NCBI GenBank assembly: GCA_902492855.1
Contig: CABUMU010000046.1
Coordinates: 1-14,643 of the forward strand
DNA length: 14,643 bases
Reading direction: 5' to 3'
Source of the DNA: an uncultured Collinsella sp.
Lineage (GTDB): Bacteria > Actinomycetota > Coriobacteriia > Coriobacteriales > Coriobacteriaceae
Part shown: positions 9,012 through 13,909 of the stretch, piece after piece
Layout: every line of letters begins with the position of its first letter
How positions within the stretch are numbered: position 1 is the first letter of the stretch
The notes under the pieces: generated by a model
Seen by the model: only the letters and a program-made list of their open reading frames with translations
Databases searched by the model: none
Told to the model about the DNA's origin: nothing
Made by a program: the position numbers and the translations under genes

Positions 9012-9530
9012 TTACGCCTCGTTTTCGATGGTGGCGCGGGCACGCTCGGCAGTCAGTTCTGCCAGGCGCTCATCGTCTACCAGGGTGAGACCCTTGGTCG
9101 GGCACGCCTCGGCACACGCCGGACCGCCGGGACGGTCCACGCACAGGTCGCACTTAAGCACGAAGCTCTTAGTCTGCGAACCCACGCGAACGTCGCCCAT
9201 CAAGACGGGGACCTGCGTGGTCGCCACGCTCACGGCGCCAAAGGGGCATGCCATGACGCAGCTCTTGCAGCCGATGCAGTTGTCCTCGTTGACGCCGATG
9301 CGATGGTTCTTTGGATCAAAGAACAAGGCGCCCGTAGGACAGGCCTTCGCGCACGGGGCATCCTCGCAATGATGGCAAGCCACCGGTGCGGAGATCTCGT
9401 ACGTACGCGTCACGCGCAGGCGCGGCGCGGCGATGTTGCCGGGAATATCGTGTGCCTCGATGCACGCCGCCATACAGGTTTGGCACCCAATGCAGCGTGA
9501 GGAATCAGCCACGACTAGTTTATTGCCCAT
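9012..9530 (-). CDS. hydN: Electron-transport polyferredoxin HydN
   Basis: A 172-residue four-cluster ferredoxin of the HydN/HycB family (E. coli HydN about 175 aa), the partner that transfers electrons from FdhF. Cysteines fall in four groups: 13/16/19/23, 52/55/60/64, 85/88/91/95 and 127/130/139/143, with the CHHCEDAPCAKACP signature. Unlike the hyfA product here it lacks the roughly 13-residue insert before the fourth cluster. The frame is open upstream to 9638, but the ATG at 9528-9530 has a strong AGGAGGGAG site 6 to 8 nt upstream and the family-like start MGNKLVVADSSRCIGC, so I take that start. It is the first gene of the operon, 75 nt before fdhF. The upstream extension would cover the structured leader and looks non-coding. 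Confidence 0.9.
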   Translation of the reverse strand: MGNKLVVADSSRCIGCQTCMAACIEAHDIPGNIAAPRLRVTRTYEISAPVACHHCEDAPCAKACPTGALFFDPKNHRIGVNEDNCIGCKSCVMACPFGAVSVATTQVPVLMGDVRVGSQTKSFVLKCDLCVDRPGGPACAEACPTKGLTLVDDERLAELTAERARATIENEA

Positions 9531-9554
9531 GTTGTTCACTCCCTCCTGAATCCC

Positions 9555-9605
9555 ATGCCGGAGAGACCCTGCCGACGTTGCCCCGGACCGCCCGTGGTCC
9601 GGCAT
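9555..9605 (-). promoter_or_regulatory. Structured hydN leader with two alternative hairpins
   Basis: In the minus-strand RNA the segment from 9605 to 9596 (AUGCCGGACC) can pair in two exclusive ways. The near partner GGUCCGG (9583-9589) gives a 7-bp hairpin with a 6-nt loop. The far partner UCCGGCAU (9555-9562) gives an 8-bp closing stem around a 35-nt interior. The far arm ends 8 nt before the hydN ribosome site. This is the layout of a translational switch or an RNA-binding site. It does not match a riboswitch consensus that I can recall with confidence. Confidence 0.45.
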
Positions 9606-9708
9606 CGGCGTATCGAGCGCATGCGGCGAAACAGGCACTTCGATAGAATTCCTCCAACGATATACAGGTTAAATATACGCAGTTGCAGGGGGCAAACTTG
9701 AGCATAGG

Positions 9709-9734
9709 CCCTGCAATACGGGTGTATTGCAGGG
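9709..9734. repeat. Perfect 11-bp palindrome with extra half-site
   Basis: Arms CCCTGCAATAC (9709-9719) and GTATTGCAGGG (9724-9734) flank a 4-nt spacer GGGT. A third copy of the half-site, TTGCAGGG, lies at 9683-9690, so in RNA the left arm could pair with either side. It sits about 180 bp upstream of hydN. It may be an operator for a dimeric regulator or an RNA hairpin. Neither strand has a proper T run after it, so I do not call it a terminator. Confidence 0.5.
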
Positions 9735-9805
9735 GTTTTGGCAGGTTGGAATTATTCTCTAAAAGCTATAAAGGTGAGTGTATTACATGCGTACATCCAG
9801 GGGAG

Positions 9806-9947
9806 ATTTCACGCTCGTTTATAAAGGATGTAATACGTTTGATATATATTTCGCGCTCATTTACTTGAGTGCAATAAAGCAGTGGTTATAAGATTGCCTA
9901 TTATTAGCCAATGTTGTAATTGACCATTCATATTGCACGCTCATTAA
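9806..9947 (+). promoter_or_regulatory. Three direct repeats upstream of the toxin-antitoxin operon (putative operator)
   Basis: Copies are ATTTCACGCTCGTTTA (9806-9821), ATTTCGCGCTCATTTA (9848-9863) and ATTGCACGCTCATTAA (9932-9947). Their starts are 42 and 84 bp apart, about four and eight helical turns, so they face the same side of the DNA. The third abuts the antitoxin ribosome site. A reverse partial copy (TGAGTGCAATAAAG, 9866-9879) lies between. Ribbon-helix-helix antitoxins normally repress their own operon from such repeats; the link is inferred. Confidence 0.45.
9865..9892 (+). promoter_or_regulatory. Possible promoter of the toxin-antitoxin operon
   Basis: TTGAGT (9865-9870) and TATAAG (9887-9892) are separated by 16 bp, and match the -35 and -10 consensus at 4/6 and 5/6 positions. 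The site lies between the second and third direct repeats, where a bound repressor would block it. The predicted transcript would start near 9899, about 60 nt before the antitoxin start. Confidence 0.35.
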
Positions 9948-9958
9948 GGGGGCCAGTG

Positions 9959-10282
9959 ATGTCATCGACGCAAAAACGAGCCATCCTGCAAGTGCGCATT
10001 CGCGAAGAGGACAAACAGCATGCCGAGCGCCTCTACGACGCCATGGGCACATCGCTCGCCGAGGCTGTCCGCCTTTTTGTCGCGCAGAGCATTTTGATGC
10101 GCAAGCTTCCCTTTCAGCCGGTCGCCGTGCGCTCAAAGGACGGCACCGCCGCCTATGGATCGCTCAAAGCATATGGAGACCCCAATCGCCGCTCCGAGGA
10201 GCGCAATGCCTGGATTGAGTACCTTGCTACAGAATGCGACGATTCGATTTTGGGTCCCGAGGAAGTAGATATCCATGAGTAG
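9959..10282 (+). CDS. RelB/DinJ-like antitoxin
   Basis: A 107-residue protein with a ribbon-helix-helix N-terminus: the strand AILQVRIREED (about residues 8-18), then two helices around ERLYDAMGTSLAEAVRLFV (residues 23-41). The following KLPFQPV matches the LPF motif of the RelB/DinJ family. The C-terminal half (residues 55-107) is acidic and probably the toxin-wrapping tail. The family product neutralises a toxin and represses its own operon. I start at the ATG at 9959 because AAGGGGG lies 6 nt upstream; the GTG directly before it is an alternative. The last 8 nt overlap the PIN gene, the usual antitoxin-first arrangement. Pairing a DinJ-type antitoxin with a PIN protein rather than a RelE/YafQ-type toxin is a mixed combination. 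Confidence 0.8.
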   Translation: MSSTQKRAILQVRIREEDKQHAERLYDAMGTSLAEAVRLFVAQSILMRKLPFQPVAVRSKDGTAAYGSLKAYGDPNRRSEERNAWIEYLATECDDSILGPEEVDIHE

Positions 10283-10751
10283 CACCATCATCGACGAGAC
10301 CGTCATCCTGCGCTACCTGCTCAATGACGACGAAGTTCTATCACCGCGCGCCGCCAAGGTCATCGCCACGCGCACCGCTCGTGTCTATCCCGAAATCATC
10401 ACGCGCGTCGTGGTCACGCTGCGCGACGTCTATAAGGTTCCCCGCGTTGAAATTGCTGCGGCCATGAAGAAGCTGCTCGATGACGTCATGGTCGACGAGC
10501 CCACCGTTGTCTCCCTTGCTATCAAACTCTTTGGCAAGACCCATATGGACTTTACCGACTGCCTCCTCGCAGCCCGAACCGCCATCTACAACGATGATGT
10601 CGTGAGCTTTGGCAAACCCATCATCCAAGGCATGATCGATTACCGCCGCCAGCGCCAAACCGCTGCCGACGCTCGCGACCGCGCCGCCGAAGCCCGCAGC
10701 CGAAGCACCGACTCCACCATCGACAAACTCCGCCACCGCCCCCGCAGCTAA
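10275..10751 (+). CDS. PIN-domain (VapC-like) protein with altered active site
   Basis: A 158-residue protein. Residues 5-120 follow the PIN fold pattern: IDETVILRYLLNDD at the start, DVYKVPRVEIAAAMKKLLDD in the middle, and MDFTDCLLAA before the last strand. PIN toxins are metal-dependent RNases using four acidic residues. Here Asp7 and the DFTD pair (Asp92, Asp95) are present. By my alignment the usual Glu of the (L/A)E(V)VxVL motif is Arg44 in TRVVVTLRDVY, and the Asp of the closing TFDK motif is Gly113 in VSFGK; the Asn of DxN is also Thr9. The enzyme may therefore be inactive or unusual. Residues about 124-158 form a basic, Ala/Arg-rich tail without family resemblance. It overlaps the antitoxin by 8 nt and ends 15 nt before the first 67-bp hairpin. 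Confidence 0.75.
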   Translation: MSSTIIDETVILRYLLNDDEVLSPRAAKVIATRTARVYPEIITRVVVTLRDVYKVPRVEIAAAMKKLLDDVMVDEPTVVSLAIKLFGKTHMDFTDCLLAARTAIYNDDVVSFGKPIIQGMIDYRRQRQTAADARDRAAEARSRSTDSTIDKLRHRPRS

Positions 10752-10766
10752 CCCCATCCGCATCTG

Positions 10767-10833
10767 AGTTGCGGTGAAATAGTTCCTGGTTTTAGGCTTA
10801 TTCGAGCTTTTCAGGAACTATTTCACCGCAACT
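10767..10833. repeat. 67-bp palindromic hairpin element, copy 1
   Basis: Perfect 22-nt inverted arms (10767-10788 and 10812-10833, core GCGGTGAAATAGTTCC) enclose a 23-nt interior. The interior can form a small inner stem (GGCT with AGCT). The same arms and the same interior length recur at 12078-12144. Placed 15 nt after the PIN gene, it could stabilise or terminate that transcript, but no T run follows on either strand. It could equally be a small non-autonomous mobile palindrome (REP/MITE-like). Confidence 0.85.
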
Positions 10834-10850
10834 TTCTGTAAGGGTGGTTT

Positions 10851-10873
10851 TTAGTGCCGCCGAGGGGCACTAA
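10851..10873. repeat. Small hairpin in the intergenic region before the AbiEi-like gene
   Basis: TTAGTGCC (10851-10858) and GGCACTAA (10866-10873) form an 8-bp inverted repeat with a 7-nt loop. T bases precede rather than follow it on the plus strand, so it is not a standard terminator. Further right, TTTGGTC (10933-10939) and GACCAAA (10961-10967) form another inverted repeat, with an additional GGTC at 10952-10955 that competes for the second arm. I see no clear promoter in 10834-11006. Confidence 0.4.
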
Positions 10874-11006
10874 TCAACCGTTTGCCGATATGTTTGGCTC
10901 CGACTCATGACTCTGACCTGCCCCGTCAAGCTTTTGGTCAGTTCATGGCAAGGTCTGGCGGACCAAATATGGGATAGCGTAGTGCCATTCACTCCCCCTC
11001 GAGACC

Positions 11007-12014
11007 ATGGGGTCGAAAATGAGTCATGATAAACGCTGTTCCAAATCGCAAGCAGAGCTATTCTTCCGGTTATTCGAGGCCCATCATGGCGGGCATCTGT
11101 TTGTAGCTACCAAAAAATGGGATGAACGCTGTGCCTACGCGCTCATGCAAAAAGAGATGATTATTCGACTCTACAACCATGTCTACGCTGATCCCGCGTA
11201 TTGGAATGACCTCGGCGTCGAAGATCGCATCTTTCAATTGGCATCCGCTATTGCGGTCGTTGAACCGGATGCCGTGTTTTGTGGAGCAACGGCGGCACTG
11301 CTCTATGGCGTCGGTTCTGCATATTCCCTTCTCGACAAGGTGCAAGTGCTGCTGCCGCGTTCCACCAGACGCAATATGTACGAATTCGTTGAATACCGAC
11401 GCTGGCGGGCGGGCAACGTATGGCAGCTCGGCCCGTTTACGTTAACGGATCCATATCGCACGGTGGTCGACATCGCCCGAACGAGCGCTTTTCGATATGC
11501 ACTAGGCTATGTCGACGGGCTGGCTCGTGAGTACGGTGTCGAGCGTGAAGAATTGCGTGCATATGCACAAGCGAACTGCCGCGGACTGCACGGCATTGCG
11601 CGCGCATTTAACGTTTTTGAACACATGGATGGCAGATCGGATAACGGTGGAGAATCCGAAGCACGGGCGGCAATGATTCTGGCGGGAGTTGCCACTCCCG
11701 AACTTCAGGTTGAAATCACTCGACCGGGAAACGCCGGCTATTATTTGGCAGATTACGGCTGGCAGATGCCAAACGGCTCTTGGATGCTGGCTGAGCTGCA
11801 TGGACTAGGCAAGTTTGAGGACGATGCCCAAAATGATCCGGAACATACTGCGGCAAAAACCTATCGAGATGCCCTCATGCGCGACGCGAACCTGCGTGCC
11901 ATGGGCCACAACGTCATTCATTTCAAGCTCTCAGACACCTACGATGTCAAAGCGTTCGGCTCCATGATGCGCGGCTACGGTATACCAACCACAAAACCCT
12001 ACGCAGACTCCTGA
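11007..12014 (+). CDS. AbiEi-like protein with PD-(D/E)XK-like C-terminal domain
   Basis: A 335-residue cytoplasmic protein of a type common in actinobacteria. Residues about 15-65 resemble the AbiEi-type N-terminal winged helix, ending LMQKEMIIRLYNHVYADP. The middle (about 80-160) has the AbiEi-like AVFCGATAALLYG and TDPYRTVVDIAR segments. Residues about 214-270 look like the DUF559/Vsr-type nuclease core: Glu216 in GGESEAR, PELQVEI, Asp249 in LADYGW, and Glu263 with Lys269 in AELHGLGKFED. Homologues as I recall them have ExDGxxKY, so His265 replaces an acidic residue. AbiEi normally pairs with the toxin AbiEii; no such partner lies beside it, so it stands alone. The ATG at 11007 has no clear ribosome site; the ATG at 11019 has GGGG 6 nt upstream and is a real alternative. 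GC content looks lower than in the hyf genes. Its function is unknown; defence or DNA processing is a guess. Confidence 0.65.
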   Translation: MGSKMSHDKRCSKSQAELFFRLFEAHHGGHLFVATKKWDERCAYALMQKEMIIRLYNHVYADPAYWNDLGVEDRIFQLASAIAVVEPDAVFCGATAALLYGVGSAYSLLDKVQVLLPRSTRRNMYEFVEYRRWRAGNVWQLGPFTLTDPYRTVVDIARTSAFRYALGYVDGLAREYGVEREELRAYAQANCRGLHGIARAFNVFEHMDGRSDNGGESEARAAMILAGVATPELQVEITRPGNAGYYLADYGWQMPNGSWMLAELHGLGKFEDDAQNDPEHTAAKTYRDALMRDANLRAMGHNVIHFKLSDTYDVKAFGSMMRGYGIPTTKPYADS

Positions 12015-12075
12015 CCGGCTGACCCCATCTTCTCGACAACAGAACCCATCATCGAACCAGCCCGCTCGGCCTCAA

Positions 12076-12146
12076 TAAGTTGCGGTGAAATAGTTCCTGG
12101 ATAACAGCTTTTGTGGCTAATCCAGGAACTATTTCACCGCAACTTA
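12076..12146. repeat. Palindromic hairpin element, copy 2
   Basis: The same 22-nt arms as copy 1 (12078-12099 and 12123-12144) enclose a 23-nt interior of different sequence. Here the pairing extends to perfect 26-nt arms (12076-12101 with 12121-12146). The interior again allows a small stem, AGCT with GGCT, where copy 1 has GGCT with AGCT. It lies 61 nt after the AbiEi-like gene and 30 bp before the terminator of the convergent tRNA operon. Confidence 0.85.
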
Positions 12147-12176
12147 GAAGGGGATGTGGGGTCCCCGGCATGTATA

Positions 12177-12213
12177 TGAAAACGGCTCTGGTCCCAAAAG
12201 GAGCCAAAGCCGT
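12177..12213 (-). terminator. Terminator of the tRNA-Pro/tRNA-Gly operon
   Basis: On the minus strand AACGGCT (12207-12213) pairs with AGCCGTT (12181-12187). The stem continues through TGG/CCA pairs with one mismatch to a T-rich loop, and is followed by TTCATATA, which gives a run of four U residues counting the last two paired ones. It lies 14 nt past the CCA end of tRNA-Gly. Confidence 0.7.
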
Positions 12214-12226
12214 TAAAGATATCCTA

Positions 12227-12300
12227 TGGAGCGGGCGACGGGAATCGAACCCGCGTCATCAGCTTGGAAGGCTGGGGTTCTACCATTGAACTACGCCCGC
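12227..12300 (-). tRNA. tRNA-Gly (anticodon TCC)
   Basis: The minus strand folds into a cloverleaf: acceptor GCGGGCG with CGCCCGC, a D arm around AGTTCAATGGTAGA, anticodon stem CAGC/GCTG with loop CTTCCAA (anticodon TCC), and a T arm with GGTTCGATTCC. The 3' CCA is encoded (12227-12229). It reads GGA codons. Six bases separate it from tRNA-Pro upstream on the same transcript. Confidence 0.95.
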
Positions 12301-12306
12301 AAGATA

Positions 12307-12383
12307 TGGTCGGGACGACAGGATTTGAACCTGCGACATCCTGCTCCCAAAGCAGGCGCGCTACCAAACTGCGCCACGTCCCG
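12307..12383 (-). tRNA. tRNA-Pro (anticodon TGG)
   Basis: A 77-nt cloverleaf on the minus strand: acceptor CGGGACG with CGTCCCG, D arm GCGCAGTTTGGTAGCGC, anticodon stem CCTGC/GCAGG around TTTGGGA (anticodon TGG), and T arm GGTTCAAATCC. The 3' CCA is encoded (12307-12309). It is the first gene of the two-tRNA operon. Confidence 0.96.
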
Positions 12384-12434
12384 AAGGTGTTGAGCAGCTA
12401 AGGTCTAAACCTTGCGTGTCCCAAAGCGAAGGAA

Positions 12435-12463
12435 ATTATAGGGGAGACTCCCCGCCTGTGCAA
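12435..12463 (-). promoter_or_regulatory. Strong promoter of the tRNA operon
   Basis: On the minus strand TTGCAC (12458-12463) and a perfect TATAAT (12435-12440) are separated by exactly 17 bp. Transcription should start near 12428, about 45 nt before tRNA-Pro. The spacer contains the palindrome GGGGAGTCTCCCC (12441-12453). The -35 box lies 11 bp past the brnQ stop codon, so the operon need not depend on brnQ transcription. Confidence 0.8.
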
Positions 12464-12474
12464 GCGCAGAAACC

Positions 12475-13833
12475 CTAGCTCCTCGAATGTACGACAAACT
12501 TGCTGTGGAGCAGACCGATCACAAACGCCACCACGGCAACCGGCGCCCACGCGGCACCGATGTCTGCCAGGGGTAGCGCATCAAACGGCAGCCACGCGCC
12601 CGCAAAGAACGCATCGCGGACCGAGGTGATCACGCTCTGCACGGCAACCACGCCGCCGACCCAGACCCACACCTGCGGATGAGCGTCGCAAAAGCCGTGT
12701 ACCAAACCCATGAGGACCAGCACGATGGCGACGGGATACAAGGCGTTGAGCATGGGCACCGAGAACATGAGGATCACGTCGAGGCCCACGTTGGAGAGCA
12801 CGCACGAAAACGCTGCGAACACAAAGGCGAGAATCGCAAAGGGACGGCGCATGGCCTCCTCGGAGGCCTCCGCTCCCCCTTTAACCACATACGTTTCGCA
12901 GAAGTAACGCGCGCAGCAGCTGATGAGGCCGATGCACACGTTCATGCAGGCGAGGAAGAAGATGGCGAAGACCACGACCGTGCCGGCAAGCCCAAAGTGC
13001 ATGGAGGCCGAGCGGGCGAGAATGGCGGCGCCGTTGGTGGCGTCGGACATCACGGTGCCGAGCTGCATACCGGCAAGGGCCAAACCGCAGTAGATGACAG
13101 CCATGAGCACGCCGGCGATCACACCGGAGCGCGAAATCTCAAAGGCCACGCGCTTGTCATCGGTAACACCCAACTCGTGGATGGTCTCGGCGATGATGAT
13201 GCCGAAGGCGAGCGACGCAAGCAGATCCATGGTCTGATAACCGGTCAAAAAGCCCTGCACGGTAGCACCGGCATTGTAGGGAGTCTGCGGCGCGGCAGCC
13301 GGTCCCAGCGGCGAGATCACGGCAGCACCCACGACCAGCACGATGAGCGCAATGAGCGCGGGGCCCGTAATGCGCCCGAGCACGCGCGTGATAACGCCCG
13401 GACGCAGCGTGAGCGCAAACGCGACGACAAAGAAGCCAACGGCAAACACCAGGCGAGCCGTGCCGAGCGAAACGCCCTCGGGCAGTAGCGGCACCAGCAT
13501 CTCGAAGGCCGTAGAGCTTGTGCGCGGAATGGCCAGGCACGGGCCGATGGCCAGATACACCGCCGCAACGAAGAATTCGCCAAACTTAGGATGCACGCGC
13601 CCAGCCAGCTCGCGGGCCGTGCCGGCGAGCGCGACGGCGATAAATCCCATAACAGGCAGACCGATAGCGGCAATCAAAAAGCCGATCATGGCAAGCGGCG
13701 TGGCCGTGCCGGCCTGAAGTGCCAGCAATGGCGGAATGATGAGGTTACCGGCGCCAAAGAGCATCGAGAACAGCGCAATGCCGACGGTAACGACATGGTC
13801 GGAGCGCAGACCGCGCGGTGCGGATGAGGCCAT
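12475..13833 (-). CDS. brnQ: Branched-chain amino acid transporter, BrnQ (LIVCS) family
   Basis: A 452-residue membrane protein of the LIVCS family, which imports leucine, isoleucine and valine with a cation. The start VTVGIALFSMLFGAGNLIIPP is the typical first helix of BrnQ (given here as key part FSMLFGAGNLIIPP). About twelve hydrophobic segments follow, including AIPRTSSTAFEM and GYQTMDLLASLAFGIII, which are family landmarks. The chosen ATG (13831-13833) has AAAGG 7-9 nt upstream; the GTG two codons earlier would overlap that site. The gene is preceded by a strong terminator for the upstream gene, so it should have its own promoter, which I could not place. No clear terminator follows: only the short palindrome inside the tRNA promoter spacer. 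Confidence 0.92.
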   Translation of the reverse strand: MASSAPRGLRSDHVVTVGIALFSMLFGAGNLIIPPLLALQAGTATPLAMIGFLIAAIGLPVMGFIAVALAGTARELAGRVHPKFGEFFVAAVYLAIGPCLAIPRTSSTAFEMLVPLLPEGVSLGTARLVFAVGFFVVAFALTLRPGVITRVLGRITGPALIALIVLVVGAAVISPLGPAAAPQTPYNAGATVQGFLTGYQTMDLLASLAFGIIIAETIHELGVTDDKRVAFEISRSGVIAGVLMAVIYCGLALAGMQLGTVMSDATNGAAILARSASMHFGLAGTVVVFAIFFLACMNVCIGLISCCARYFCETYVVKGGAEASEEAMRRPFAILAFVFAAFSCVLSNVGLDVILMFSVPMLNALYPVAIVLVLMGLVHGFCDAHPQVWVWVGGVVAVQSVITSVRDAFFAGAWLPFDALPLADIGAAWAPVAVVAFVIGLLHSKFVVHSRS

Positions 13834-13850
13834 AGGCACACCTTTCGGGT

Positions 13851-13886
13851 CGAAACAAAAACGGGACGGGCAAAAGACCCGTCCCG
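13851..13886 (-). terminator. Intrinsic terminator after the cysteine desulfurase gene
   Basis: On the minus strand perfect 9-bp arms CGGGACGGG (13878-13886) and CCCGTCCCG (13862-13870) flank a 7-nt loop, followed directly by TTTTTGTTT. This is a textbook Rho-independent terminator. It lies 23 nt past the upstream stop codon and about 17 nt before the brnQ start, so it insulates brnQ. Confidence 0.9.
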
Positions 13887-13909
13887 CAAGTATAAACGGT
13901 CTAGCAGCT

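Larger units (their letters stand above)
9531..9958. other. Divergent intergenic region between hydN and the antitoxin gene
   Basis: This 428-bp gap has no convincing gene. Its left part (9540-9640) is GC-rich and holds the hydN leader structures. From about 9640 it becomes AT-rich and carries a palindrome at 9709-9734, an inverted repeat GTATTACAT/ATGTAATAC (9780-9788 and 9828-9836), three direct repeats (from 9806, 9848 and 9932) and a possible plus-strand promoter. I could not place a convincing promoter for the hydN operon. A 61-codon minus-strand frame at 9520-9705 overlaps the leader and the hydN start and has no support. Confidence 0.7.

Noticed and set aside
9531..9638. N-terminal extension of hydN by 36 codons
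   Set aside because: The extension (MPVSPHALDTP...) is not ferredoxin-like, overlaps a palindromic leader, and the ATG at 9528-9530 has a strong ribosome site and the family start.
9520..9705. 61-codon frame on the minus strand upstream of hydN
   Set aside because: No family resemblance; it overlaps the hydN start and the leader structures, and its composition is that of random GC-rich sequence.
9728..9743. Possible sigma-54 promoter (minus strand TGCCAAAACCCCTGCA) for the hyf operon
   Set aside because: It lacks the essential GG of the -24 element and has further mismatches, and actinobacteria are not known to use RpoN.
9709..9836. CRISPR array
   Set aside because: The repeats in 9683-9947 are short, imperfect, unequal in orientation, and lack regular spacers or cas genes nearby.
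10341..10763. 140-codon frame on the minus strand opposite the PIN gene
   Set aside because: Its Gly/Ala/Val/Asp-rich product is the shadow of the PIN frame; the plus-strand gene has a partner, an overlap start and family motifs.
10767..10833. Hairpin copies as ordinary Rho-independent terminators
   Set aside because: No U tract follows on either strand (ACTTTCTG and ACTTAGAA), the arms are far longer than usual and are identical between two unrelated genes. A role in transcript ends is still possible.
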